Shown here: positions 16,616 through 24,629 of the stretch, in pieces | How positions within the stretch are numbered: the first letter of the stretch is position 1 | How the letters are laid out: every line of letters starts with the position of its first letter | Origin: JAXGMQ01 sp040768585 | GTDB lineage: Bacteria > Caldisericota > Caldisericia > JAAYUI01 | Direction of reading: 5' to 3' | Assembly: GCA_040768585.1 (NCBI GenBank) | Contig: JAXGMQ010000001.1 | Location: 1,798,001 to 1,862,000, forward strand | Length of the DNA stretch: 64,000 bases | The notes under the pieces: model-generated | What the model was told of the DNA's origin: nothing | Database searches by the model: none | The model's input: the letters and a program-made list of their open reading frames with translations, nothing else | Translations under genes and position numbers: made by a program

Positions 16616-18232
16616 GTGTTTCCACTTGCAAGCCTTGAGCTTAAAACCATTGAGGAGGATGCCTTTCTCGGTAGGTATACCATTGAGCCGCTTCATCCAG
16701 GTTATGGAGTGCTCATTGGCAACAGCCTGAGAAGAGTCCTTCTCTCATCCATAGAGGGTTCAGCGCCGATTGCTGTCAAAATTGACAATGTGCCTCACGA
16801 GTTTTCCGTGATCGAGGGCGTTGTCGAGGATGTGGTGCAGATCATCCTGAATCTCAAAAAGCTTGTTGTAGCTATGGATACAGATGAGGTTAGAACACTC
16901 ACACTCGATGCCTCTGGAGAGCGCATGGTGACAGCCGCTGATATCATCCCAGATATCGATGTCACTGTCATCAACCCTGAGCTGCATATTGCTGAGCTTT
17001 CATCCCCAGAATCCACACTTCGCATGGACATCCTCGTTTCCAAGAACCGTGGATATGTCCCTGTGGAGAAGAACCGCCTTGAGGACTATCCAATCGGCAC
17101 AATCTGGATGGACGCAATGTTCACGCCAGTCAAGAATGTCCGTTTTGATGTCGAGCAAACCCTCATCGAGCAGTACTTGGATTTTGAAAAACTCAACATC
17201 GACATTCTTTGCAATGGCGCAATTCCGCCAAGAGACGCACTCACACAGGCCCTCCAGATTCTCTCAGAGTACTACACAGCCATCGCCCAGCCAGAACTCC
17301 TCAAGAAGGAAGAAGCTGGTGTTGAGCAGAGACTTGAAGAGAGACTCAAACAGCCGCTTGACGTTGCTGTTCCTGGAATTGCCGCCAAGACTCATCACCT
17401 CCTCGTTTATGAGGGAGTGAAGACACTTCGCGATCTCCTTATGAGAGAACAGGATGAGATTAAGCAGATTAGAGGAATCTCATCGAAGGCTCTGAAGTCG
17501 CTCATCGAATCGCTTGAGAAATCCCCAGATTATGAATTGATCTCACAGTACACCTTCCCATTCTTTGGTGAGGAGGAAGAGGTCGAGGAGATTGAAGAGC
17601 TGGTAGAGGACATCTCAGAGGAAGTGGATGATCTTCCAGAGGATGAAGAAGAAGAGGAAGAAACGGTTGAAGAGGTGACTGTTGTAAAGGAAGAGCCAAA
17701 AGAGGAACCGAAACAAACTGAGGTTCCAAAGCAGGCTCCTGTCCGCGAGATTCCAGAAGAGGCTGATGTTCCACCGGAAGCGCTCAATTTCCAACTTGAA
17801 GATCTTTCACTCGCAAAACACACAATGAAGTTCCTTGAGGACAACGGCATCACAACCCTTGTTCAACTTGTCACTAGGTCAAGATTCGATATCCATGGTA
17901 TGAAGGGTTTTAAAGACAAGATTATTGTCGAGATCGAGAAAAACCTCGACAAACTCGGTCTCAAGCTCGCAACCAGCAAAGGCTTTGAGTCGATGACTCA
18001 AACCGAGAGAGAATCTGCCGTTCGAGATATGGAAATCGATGTGTTTATCGCGAATGATGTTGATATACCAAACACGTCTGTAAAAGCGATGGACAAAGAG
18101 AAAATCAAGAAGGTCGGACAGCTTGTCGATTTGGGAAAAGCTGCCTTGAAGGGCTCCCTCAAACTGTCCAACAAAACAATCAAATCAATCGAGAAAAGGC
18201 TCCAGGAATGGGGCATTGATCTCAAGGAGTAA
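16616..18232 (+). CDS. rpoA: RNA polymerase alpha subunit with three C-terminal HhH modules
   Basis: Alpha dimerises to start RNA polymerase assembly, and its C-terminal domain reads UP elements and activators. The 538 residues far exceed the usual 310-350. The N-terminal domain (about 1-235) is normal, with GNSLRRVLLSS at 35-45. One CTD-like helix-hairpin-helix module follows at about 248-307. An acidic Glu/Val-rich linker (318-385) leads to a second module (about 390-452) that best fits the canonical CTD pattern, and a third lies at about 473-536. The GTG start follows GGGGGGAAA. No frameshift or second promoter is visible between the modules, so it reads as one genuine fusion protein. Confidence 0.96.
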   Translation: MFPLASLELKTIEEDAFLGRYTIEPLHPGYGVLIGNSLRRVLLSSIEGSAPIAVKIDNVPHEFSVIEGVVEDVVQIILNLKKLVVAMDTDEVRTLTLDASGERMVTAADIIPDIDVTVINPELHIAELSSPESTLRMDILVSKNRGYVPVEKNRLEDYPIGTIWMDAMFTPVKNVRFDVEQTLIEQYLDFEKLNIDILCNGAIPPRDALTQALQILSEYYTAIAQPELLKKEEAGVEQRLEERLKQPLDVAVPGIAAKTHHLLVYEGVKTLRDLLMREQDEIKQIRGISSKALKSLIESLEKSPDYELISQYTFPFFGEEEEVEEIEELVEDISEEVDDLPEDEEEEEETVEEVTVVKEEPKEEPKQTEVPKQAPVREIPEEADVPPEALNFQLEDLSLAKHTMKFLEDNGITTLVQLVTRSRFDIHGMKGFKDKIIVEIEKNLDKLGLKLATSKGFESMTQTERESAVRDMEIDVFIANDVDIPNTSVKAMDKEKIKKVGQLVDLGKAALKGSLKLSNKTIKSIEKRLQEWGIDLKE

Positions 18233-18238
18233 GGCGAT

Positions 18239-18595
18239 ATGAGACACCAGAAAACACAGAGAAAACTTGGCGTATGGAGCTCATACCGAAAGATGATGCT
18301 TCGCAACTTGGTTACAAACCTTGTTATGTCCGGCAAAATCACAACAACAGAAGCGAGAGCAAAAGAGCTTCGCAGACAGCTTGACAAGATTTTCCAGACT
18401 GCCAGAAAAGATGATCTTTCCTCAAAGAGAAGAGTGTATTCCTACTTCACAACCCGTGAAGCTGCCAAGAGATGCCTTGATGATGTCAGAGAGAAATTTG
18501 ACGACAGAACAGGCGGATTTGCAAAGATCTACAAACTTGAACAGAGAAGAGGCGATGGCGCAAGCATGGTGCTTGTGAAGCTTGATTATGCCTGA
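18239..18595 (+). CDS. rplQ: 50S ribosomal protein L17
   Basis: L17 lies near the tunnel exit. The 118 residues start MRHQKTQRKLG, with the family RxxMLRNLVTNLVxxGKIxTTEARAKELR block complete. Its final codons overlap the start of ecfA1 by 8 nt. An intrinsic terminator follows about 60 nt downstream, inside ecfA1. Confidence 0.97.
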   Translation: MRHQKTQRKLGVWSSYRKMMLRNLVTNLVMSGKITTTEARAKELRRQLDKIFQTARKDDLSSKRRVYSYFTTREAAKRCLDDVREKFDDRTGGFAKIYKLEQRRGDGASMVLVKLDYA

Positions 18596-19421
18596 TTCTA
18601 GTCGTGCCATCCTGACGAATTTTCAGGATGTTGTCTTTAAGTATAAAGGTGAAGAAGCACCCGCCATAAATGGGTGCTCTTTTTTTATTTCTGAGGGTGA
18701 GTTTGTGACCCTTGTGGGTCACAACTCATCTGGAAAGTCAACCCTTGCCAAGCTTGCAAATGGTCTGCTGAGACCGATGTCAGGCGGCGTTGTGTCGATG
18801 GGTCTCGACACAAAGGTTGAAGCCAACCTAGTAAATATCAGAAAAAATATTGGTCTTGTCTTTCAGAATCCCGACAACCAGACCGTTGCCACACTCGTTG
18901 AGGATGATGTTGCGTTTGGACCCGAGAACCTCAATCTGACGTCAGAAGAGATTCGAGAGAGAGTCGATTCAGCCCTCACAACTGTTGGACTTTCAGACAG
19001 AAAAAAACATCCTGTTGCCAATCTTTCAGGTGGGCAAAAACAGTTGGTTGCAATTGCAGGAGTTCTGGCTCTAAGACCAAAACTTATAATCCTCGACGAA
19101 GCGACATCATTGCTTGACCCAAAGGGCAGAAGACAAGTACTCAAGAGAATTACCGAATTAAACAATTCTGGCTACGCAATAATCATGATAACCCACCGTA
19201 TGGAGGAGGTTCTTCTGTCGAACCGTTCCATCGCTCTTGAAAAGGGTAAAATCATCTTTGATGGAAAACCAGAGGAACTCTTTGCTTCCCGTGATCTACT
19301 GACAAGAGCGGGACTTGAACCACCAGCCCTCATGGATTTGACCAATGAACTCAGGGAACTGGGCTATAAACTCGATACTCCAAGAAACCCAGCGCAACTT
19401 GTGGAGGGGTTATGCCAATAG
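18588..19421 (+). CDS. ecfA1: ECF transporter ATPase subunit A1
   Basis: This is one of two ATPases energising energy-coupling-factor vitamin and micronutrient uptake. Walker A GHNSSGKST is at 44-52; the signature LSGGQKQ, Walker B LIILDEATS and the switch His follow. ATG 18588 overlaps the end of rplQ. An in-frame TTG at 18582 is less likely. Codons about 23-34 coincide with a strong intrinsic terminator on the same strand, so expression probably depends on readthrough or on a close-following ribosome. The order ecfA1-ecfA2-ecfT after rplQ is classical; no substrate-binding S component is in the window. Confidence 0.95.
   Translation: MPDSSRAILTNFQDVVFKYKGEEAPAINGCSFFISEGEFVTLVGHNSSGKSTLAKLANGLLRPMSGGVVSMGLDTKVEANLVNIRKNIGLVFQNPDNQTVATLVEDDVAFGPENLNLTSEEIRERVDSALTTVGLSDRKKHPVANLSGGQKQLVAIAGVLALRPKLIILDEATSLLDPKGRRQVLKRITELNNSGYAIIMITHRMEEVLLSNRSIALEKGKIIFDGKPEELFASRDLLTRAGLEPPALMDLTNELRELGYKLDTPRNPAQLVEGLCQ
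18656..18690 (+). terminator. Intrinsic terminator inside the ecfA1 start region
   Basis: A 7-bp perfect stem AGCACCC/GGGTGCT, extendable by a G-T pair, encloses a short loop and is followed by a T-rich tract (CTTTTTTTATTT). It lies about 60 nt after the rplQ stop but within codons 23-34 of ecfA1. The position fits an end signal for the ribosomal operon that also sits in the coding sequence of the next gene. Confidence 0.8.
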
Positions 19422-20263
19422 AGATAACAGAACTCACCCACATATATGACATAGGACTACCTTTTGAGCATAAAGCGCTCGATAATGTCTCTCTAACAAT
19501 TGAGGACAACAAGGTTACAGGAATCATCGGCTCAACGGGCTCAGGCAAGAGCACCCTGATTCAACATTTCAACGCTCTCATCAGACCGACCTCAGGTTCA
19601 GTGAAGGTCGATGGTGTCGATGTCTTCTCAAAGGATACTGACAAGAAAGCTCTCAGACAGAGGGTGGGATTGGTTTTTCAGTACCCCGAAGCTCAACTCT
19701 TTGGGGAAACTGTTGAAAAGGATGTCGCGTTTGGCCCCAAAAAGATGGGCGTAAGCGACGCCGAGGCCAGAGAGAGGGTCGTAAAATCCCTTAGGCAGGT
19801 CGGTTTGGATTTTGAGAAATACGCTAAAAGGTCACCCTTCAATCTCTCTGGTGGAGAGAAGAGAAAGGTTGCCATTGCAGGAATTCTTGCCCTCAATCCA
19901 TCTGTATTAATTCTTGATGAGCCAACGGCAGGGCTTGACCCAAGTTCTAGAAATGCCCTTCTTGGGCTTATAAAATCCTTCAGAGACGATGGGAAAACAC
20001 TTGTTATGGTATCTCATGACATGGATGAGATTGCCCACATAACTGACAATGTCGTCGTTATGTCCAAGTCGAAGATAATTTTTTCCGGACCGACAAGTGA
20101 GGCGTTTTCTCAACCAGAGATGCTCAGAGACGCCGGCTTGGATGTGCCAGCGCTCTCCATCGTCGCGGGACTTCTGCGGGAAAAGGGGTTTGATATTCCC
20201 CGCAGAACCTGGAACGCAAAGAATCTCGCAACCTCTATCAAACAGATTGTTGGAGGGGTGTGA
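19412..20263 (+). CDS. ecfA2: ECF transporter ATPase subunit A2
   Basis: This is the second ECF ATPase. Walker A GSTGSGKST is at residues 40-48, the Q-loop is QYPEAQLF, the signature is LSGGEKRK and Walker B is LILDEPTAGLD. The 283 residues include the C-terminal helical extension that contacts EcfT. The start overlaps the ecfA1 end by 10 nt after GGAGGGG. Confidence 0.96.
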   Translation: MPIEITELTHIYDIGLPFEHKALDNVSLTIEDNKVTGIIGSTGSGKSTLIQHFNALIRPTSGSVKVDGVDVFSKDTDKKALRQRVGLVFQYPEAQLFGETVEKDVAFGPKKMGVSDAEARERVVKSLRQVGLDFEKYAKRSPFNLSGGEKRKVAIAGILALNPSVLILDEPTAGLDPSSRNALLGLIKSFRDDGKTLVMVSHDMDEIAHITDNVVVMSKSKIIFSGPTSEAFSQPEMLRDAGLDVPALSIVAGLLREKGFDIPRRTWNAKNLATSIKQIVGGV

Positions 20264-20265
20264 TT

Positions 20266-21069
20266 GTGGCTATATCTAATCTCATTGTAATTGGTCAATA
20301 CATCCCTGGTGACACTTTCATTCACCGAATGGATTCAAGAATCAAGCTTTTTATAGCGATGATAATGCTTGTTTTCATTTTTATGGTGGGGACTCTCGAA
20401 GCGCTTTTAATCATGTTTGGATTGGTGCTGCTTGTGAGTTTCGTTGCCAAGGTGCCTTTTGTGCACCTGCTTCGGGGACTTCGACCAATTCTATTTCTCA
20501 TAGTGCTGACGGTTCTTATACAGCTCTTCGTTACACAAGGAGAACCATTGATTGAGTTCTGGGGACTGTCGATAACCAAAGAGGGTCTCATCTACTCTGG
20601 GAAGATAATCCTGAGACTTATCACGCTTGTATCTGTCTCGATTATTCTGACCTTTGCAACCTCCCCGCTTGAGCTGACGTTTGCCCTTGAATCATTTATG
20701 AAACCCTTCAAGGTCATCGGATTTCCAGCATCCGAAGTCGCCCTTATGATGAGTATTGCTCTCAGGTTTATCCCAACACTCCTATCTGAAGCTGACAAGA
20801 TTGTCAAAGCGCAGAGCTCAAGAGGAGCTGATTTCACATCTGGAGGACTCATCGCAAGAGCCAAAGCGTTCGTGCCAGTCCTTATCCCATTGTTTGTCTC
20901 AGCTTTCAGAAGAGCCGAGGAACTCGCTCAAGCGATGGAGTCGAGGTGTTTTGTGACAGGTGGCAAGAGGGGACGTTTACACATCGCAAAGATTCGACCG
21001 ACCGACTGGCTCGCTTTGACCACAACCCTTGTCTGTCTGGTTGCCTTGTACTGGTATGCGTCAATTTAA
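20266..21069 (+). CDS. ecfT: ECF transporter transmembrane subunit T
   Basis: EcfT is the scaffold membrane protein linking the ATPases to interchangeable substrate-binding S components. The protein shows GDTFIHRMDSRIKL at the start, several hydrophobic helices and the two cytosolic coupling-helix motifs around SSRGADF and AMESRCF (A-x-x-x-R-G/C). GTG 20266 is chosen because GGAGGGG is correctly spaced; a GTG at 20260 overlaps the ecfA2 stop and is an alternative. Confidence 0.93.
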   Translation: MAISNLIVIGQYIPGDTFIHRMDSRIKLFIAMIMLVFIFMVGTLEALLIMFGLVLLVSFVAKVPFVHLLRGLRPILFLIVLTVLIQLFVTQGEPLIEFWGLSITKEGLIYSGKIILRLITLVSVSIILTFATSPLELTFALESFMKPFKVIGFPASEVALMMSIALRFIPTLLSEADKIVKAQSSRGADFTSGGLIARAKAFVPVLIPLFVSAFRRAEELAQAMESRCFVTGGKRGRLHIAKIRPTDWLALTTTLVCLVALYWYASI

Positions 21070-21817
21070 CTACAGAGCAACAATTGCATATGACGGATTT
21101 GACTTCTTTGGCTTCCAAAGACAGTATGGCTTACCAACAGTCCAAGTTGCGGTTGAGGATGCTATCTGGGAGGGACTTGGAATAAGGGCGAGTGTCTATG
21201 GGTCTTCAAGAACAGATAAGGGAGTCCACGCACTCGGTCAGGTCATCTCGTTCTCGATAGACCAGGATTTACACCCACTGGGTATGAAGAGCATGATAAG
21301 CGCTTACCTGCCATCCACTATAACCCTAAAAAACCTCGAACGAGCGCCATATGGTTTCATTGCCCGATTTGCTCAGAGAACAAAGTCTTACGCCTATATT
21401 GTTTACACTGGTAAGAACCCAACACCAATGATCAACAGATTCTCGATGGTGTATCCCGACAAACGCTTTGATTTTGACAAACTAACTGATGCCTTCAAGC
21501 GTTTTGAGGGAAAACATGACTTTAAATGTTTTGGAAAGGCCTCCAAGGAGAGCGCTAACAAAGACCCAGTCTGCACAGTTCTTGAGGCGGATACCATGCA
21601 AAAGGGTGACTATGCTGTGATGCTCGTTAAAGGTGATAGGTTCCTTCACAACATGGTCAGACGTATGGCTGGATTTGCGCTTTTGTGTTCGGTTGGCAAG
21701 GAAGATCCAAATGTTTTGGAGTCGATTTTTGAAGGAAACATGAGGGCGTCAGCGGGTATGCTTTCGCCTGCTCAGGGATTATACCTTGTTTGTGTAGACT
21801 ATCTGGAAAACACATAA
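21056..21817 (+). CDS. truA: tRNA pseudouridine(38-40) synthase TruA
   Basis: TruA isomerises uridines in the tRNA anticodon arm. The catalytic Asp54 lies in SSRTDKGVHA. The C-terminal motif GDRFLHNMVRRM is also typical. I start at ATG 21056 (MRQFNYRATIAYDG), inside the end of ecfT, since homologues begin there. That gives 253 residues. The ecfT-truA-rplM-rpsI neighbourhood is common, although here other genes intervene before rplM. Confidence 0.95.
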   Translation: MRQFNYRATIAYDGFDFFGFQRQYGLPTVQVAVEDAIWEGLGIRASVYGSSRTDKGVHALGQVISFSIDQDLHPLGMKSMISAYLPSTITLKNLERAPYGFIARFAQRTKSYAYIVYTGKNPTPMINRFSMVYPDKRFDFDKLTDAFKRFEGKHDFKCFGKASKESANKDPVCTVLEADTMQKGDYAVMLVKGDRFLHNMVRRMAGFALLCSVGKEDPNVLESIFEGNMRASAGMLSPAQGLYLVCVDYLENT

Positions 21818-21823
21818 TATAAT
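21795..21823 (+). promoter_or_regulatory. Promoter predicting a leaderless transcript
   Basis: A TAGACT -35-like box and a perfect TATAAT (21818-21823) are separated by 17 nt. Transcription would start about 7 nt later, exactly at the ATG of the next gene (21831). No ribosome binding site precedes that ATG, only a run of C. Confidence 0.65.
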
Positions 21824-21830
21824 CCCCCCT

Positions 21831-22490
21831 ATGGGTGATGTGATAACAATTGTTCAGTTGGCTTTTGAGTGTCTGATCGGCTTGGTTGTTCTGGGCTGTG
21901 CAATCTTTCTCTTTCTGCATGCAAGGCGCGGAGAAGATATAGCCACACTTCCTTTTGCCACCTCTTGTCTGTCTCTTTTTGTTGTAATCGCAGCAATGGT
22001 TTTTGTCACTTCACAGACTGGTGTTTCTGCCTACCCCAGCAAGTACACACTTGATTATCTCATGTGGTTTGTTCTTGGTGGGTACCTCCTATTCTCAATT
22101 GGCATTTTCTGGTCTGTCTTTTTCAGGGGCAAGTTGACATCTGTTGTAGTGATCCCCTTTGTTGCCGCTGTCACAATCTATCTGCTGGTTGGCTTTGTGC
22201 CAGGATTCATGTCATGGCTTCCGGAGTTTGAACTCTACGGCAGTTGGGTGTGGCTTCTCGCGGGTGTGTTGATGCTCTCAACCTCCCTGAACTTCCTCCT
22301 GCTGCATGTCAGGGAGAACCAGAGATACAGATTCAACATGTTCCTGGCGCTTCTCCTTCTTTCGATTGTGATGTTCCTCCACATGTTTGTCTCATACGGC
22401 AGTGTGCTTTGGTATGTGAGTCATCTGCTTCGTTTGGTATCGTTTGGAATCTTATTCTATGAATTCCAGATTCACTATTCACATTTGTGA
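21831..22490 (+). CDS. Unknown seven-helix membrane protein
   Basis: I do not recognise a named family. The 219 residues are almost entirely hydrophobic with about seven predicted membrane helices and short loops, resembling the bare membrane sensor parts of some signalling proteins but without any attached kinase or cyclase domain. It probably has a leaderless mRNA from its own promoter. The following secreted or anchored protein starts 4 nt after its stop, so the two may work together. A similar multi-helix protein lies at 30871-31725. Confidence 0.75.
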   Translation: MGDVITIVQLAFECLIGLVVLGCAIFLFLHARRGEDIATLPFATSCLSLFVVIAAMVFVTSQTGVSAYPSKYTLDYLMWFVLGGYLLFSIGIFWSVFFRGKLTSVVVIPFVAAVTIYLLVGFVPGFMSWLPEFELYGSWVWLLAGVLMLSTSLNFLLLHVRENQRYRFNMFLALLLLSIVMFLHMFVSYGSVLWYVSHLLRLVSFGILFYEFQIHYSHL

Positions 22491-22494
22491 TATC

Positions 22495-23421
22495 GTGAAT
22501 ACATCATCAATAACCCCAGGAAAACTCTTAATTTGTCTGCTTATCGCCTTGTCGCTTGTGTCCTTTGTGATGGTTCCCTATCATGTCCAGGCTATTGAGG
22601 ATTTCCCAGTTGGATATGAAGAGACGAATCCTGATTTTTATATATACATACAAGATAAAATAACTCTCCCCGTTGGTTTTGAATTCAATCGCCTGAGAGA
22701 AAAAGCGACAATCCACGATACTCAAGCCCTCATCGCATCCGTGATGGAGTGGGGTTATGATCTGTGGATTGAGAAAACCAGATCATCCTGGTCGAGTTTC
22801 TGGATGAAACTAAAGAGATATTTCTGGAATCTCGATGCAAACTACAGCGTTATGAGGCAGTTGTCCACCGAGGAAAACTACCAGTTTCTGTTGATGTCCC
22901 GAAGGTGGGGCATCAAGCCCGAACTGTTTGCGGGAAACTTGAATACGGTCGTCTCCGGGTGGCAGGTGCTTGAGTTCGAGTGCATTGCCCTTTCCAAGAT
23001 GCTCTCAATATCTGGCATCCCAAGGACATTGCTTGATGAGGTCGACAATCTGATTAATGAGATTAACTCGCTCTCATCAGAAAGAGAGACGGTTGGTGGC
23101 GATCCTGAGATGGCGTTTGCCAGAACAAGAATCACAAATGAAAACCATTGGGCGTTTTATCTTGCAGCGTTGCAACATGGGCTCATACCTGAGAGGTTGG
23201 TCAATCCAATCAGTCTGATAGACAGAACAGACCAGGTTAACCTGATAACACAACCGATATCAAAACTTGATGTGTTGGAATTCGCATACCAATCGATGGG
23301 ATATATTGAGCAGTTTACTGACGACATTACTGGTTTTTCAAATGCTAGGGAAATTTTCAACGAGAACTTACAGGAACATGTTTCGATTGTTTATAATCTG
23401 GGGCTTGATCGAGTAAAATAA
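22495..23421 (+). CDS. Unknown exported protein
   Basis: No family is recognised. From GTG 22495 the protein starts with about 12 polar residues and a hydrophobic stretch (LLICLLIALSLVSFVMVPY) ending near HVQA, which looks like a signal peptide or anchor. Earlier in-frame ATGs (22444, 22459) would overlap the upstream gene. The rest is soluble, helix-rich, with few Cys and no repeats. It ends directly before a hairpin that terminates the opposing rpmB gene. No ribosome binding site is obvious for any start, so the N-terminus is uncertain. Confidence 0.7.
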   Translation: MNTSSITPGKLLICLLIALSLVSFVMVPYHVQAIEDFPVGYEETNPDFYIYIQDKITLPVGFEFNRLREKATIHDTQALIASVMEWGYDLWIEKTRSSWSSFWMKLKRYFWNLDANYSVMRQLSTEENYQFLLMSRRWGIKPELFAGNLNTVVSGWQVLEFECIALSKMLSISGIPRTLLDEVDNLINEINSLSSERETVGGDPEMAFARTRITNENHWAFYLAALQHGLIPERLVNPISLIDRTDQVNLITQPISKLDVLEFAYQSMGYIEQFTDDITGFSNAREIFNENLQEHVSIVYNLGLDRVK

Positions 23422-23454
23422 AAAACCCCTCCAACAAAATACGCTGAAGGGGTT
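23416..23454 (-). terminator. Terminator of rpmB
   Basis: On the - strand the stem AACCCCT/AGGGGTT with a 17-nt loop is followed by TTTTTTATTTT. It lies about 25 nt after the rpmB stop. On the + strand the same hairpin follows the preceding gene but lacks a good T tract. Confidence 0.8.
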
Positions 23455-23479
23455 GGTTTCGCGAAAAAAGAACGTCTAT

Positions 23480-23668
23480 TTATGCTACCTTTACCTTACC
23501 TGCTTTTAGGCACTTGGAGCAAACTTGAACTCTCTTTACGGTACCATTCAAATCAGCTCTAACCGAATGGAGGTTTGGTAGCCAACGCCTCTTGCATCTA
23601 ACGTGCGAATGGCTTATTGTGTGGCCAGTGATCGGACCTTTCCCGCAAATTTCGCATTTTTTGGACAT
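23480..23668 (-). CDS. rpmB: 50S ribosomal protein L28, zinc form
   Basis: L28 is a small late-assembly large-subunit protein. The 62 residues begin MSKKCEICGKGPITG and contain the Cys pairs C5/C8 and C50/C53 (C+ type). AAGGAGG precedes the ATG. It is a single-gene transcription unit, with its own promoter and terminator, set between two forward genes. Confidence 0.97.
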   Translation of the reverse strand: MSKKCEICGKGPITGHTISHSHVRCKRRWLPNLHSVRADLNGTVKRVQVCSKCLKAGKVKVA

Positions 23669-23699
23669 AGAAAACCTCCTTGTGAATCAACAAGCGCAG

Positions 23700-23728
23700 A
23701 TATTAGCACCTCGAATGACGGGTTTCAA
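23700..23728 (-). promoter_or_regulatory. rpmB promoter
   Basis: On the - strand, TTGAAA (23728-23723) and TAATAT (23705-23700) are separated by 17 nt, about 32 nt before the rpmB ATG, leaving room for a normal leader with a ribosome binding site. Confidence 0.7.
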
Positions 23729-23754
23729 GTGTGCAAAAGGAAAATAAATATTTG

Positions 23755-23782
23755 TTGACTTTGTGCTTTTGTCACTTAGAAT
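23755..23782 (+). promoter_or_regulatory. rplM-rpsI promoter
   Basis: TTGACT and TAGAAT with a 16-nt spacer lie 24 nt before the rplM ATG, which has a strong TTAGGAGG site. It is back-to-back with the rpmB promoter, making this a divergent ribosomal-protein control region. Confidence 0.7.
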
Positions 23783-23806
23783 TGTTCATTTGTTAGGAGG
23801 ATAGTC

Positions 23807-24235
23807 ATGGACACAGCATTCCTTAAAGTTGACCCAAACAATAGAAAGTGGCACTTGATCGACGCAGAAGGCGTCCCTGTGGGCAGACTCGCAGCAAGAG
23901 CTGCTGGTATTCTCATGGGTAAGAACAAGCCAATCTGGTCACCACACATTGACTGTGGAGACCACGTAATAGTCGTGAACGCAAGTAAGGCGTATGTCAC
24001 CGGCAAGAAGTTCACCGACAAGATCTATTACTCATATTCGGGCTACAATGGTGGACTCAAAGAGGTTCCATTTAGACGTTTGAGGCTTCGTCATCCAGAG
24101 CGTATCATTGAGAAAGCTATTTGGGGCATGCTCCCAAAGAATAAGCTTGGCAGACAGATCTATCGCAAACTCAAAGTGTACGCGGGTGCAGAGCATCCAC
24201 ATGGTGCGCAGACACCGCAGACCGTGACTTTTTAA
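23807..24235 (+). CDS. rplM: 50S ribosomal protein L13
   Basis: L13 is an early-assembly large-subunit protein. The 142-residue length is exact for the family. Recognisable parts are W-H-x-IDAEGVPVGRLAxxAA, GDHVIVVNA and GMLPKNKLGRQxYRKLKVYxGxxHPH. It forms the standard pair with rpsI. Confidence 0.97.
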   Translation: MDTAFLKVDPNNRKWHLIDAEGVPVGRLAARAAGILMGKNKPIWSPHIDCGDHVIVVNASKAYVTGKKFTDKIYYSYSGYNGGLKEVPFRRLRLRHPERIIEKAIWGMLPKNKLGRQIYRKLKVYAGAEHPHGAQTPQTVTF

Positions 24236-24248
24236 GAAGGAGTAGAGA

Positions 24249-24629
24249 ATGTACCGCGCAACAGGACACAGAAAGACTGCAACCGCCCAGGTCATCATGA
24301 CTCCAGGCGAGGGCAATATTTCCATCAACAAGAAATCCATCGGGGAATACTACCAGAATCCAATTTTCCACAAACCAATCTATGCTCCACTCCAGCTCGT
24401 TGGCAAAGAGAAGGCATACGATATCACAGTCAAGGTTGCTGGTTCAGGCCCATCTGGTCAGGCTCAGGCAATCAGGCACGCCATCGCGAGAGCGTTGATT
24501 GAAGCTGACCCAGAGCTCAAACCACAAATCAAAGCAAAGGGTTTCCTCACAAGGGATGCCAGGAAGAAAGAGCGCTCAAAAGCCGGTCTTCGTGGGGCCC
24601 GAAAGGACAGGCAGTACCGCAAGAGATAA
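24249..24629 (+). CDS. rpsI: 30S ribosomal protein S9
   Basis: S9 has a C-terminal tail reaching the P-site tRNA. The 126 residues include GHRKTATAQV near the start, GSGPSGQAQAIRHAIARAL in the core and the basic end RKDRQYRKR, with the terminal Lys-Arg-type tail intact. Its stop overlaps the ATG of the next gene, and an intrinsic terminator follows 42 nt later, inside that gene. Confidence 0.97.
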   Translation: MYRATGHRKTATAQVIMTPGEGNISINKKSIGEYYQNPIFHKPIYAPLQLVGKEKAYDITVKVAGSGPSGQAQAIRHAIARALIEADPELKPQIKAKGFLTRDARKKERSKAGLRGARKDRQYRKR

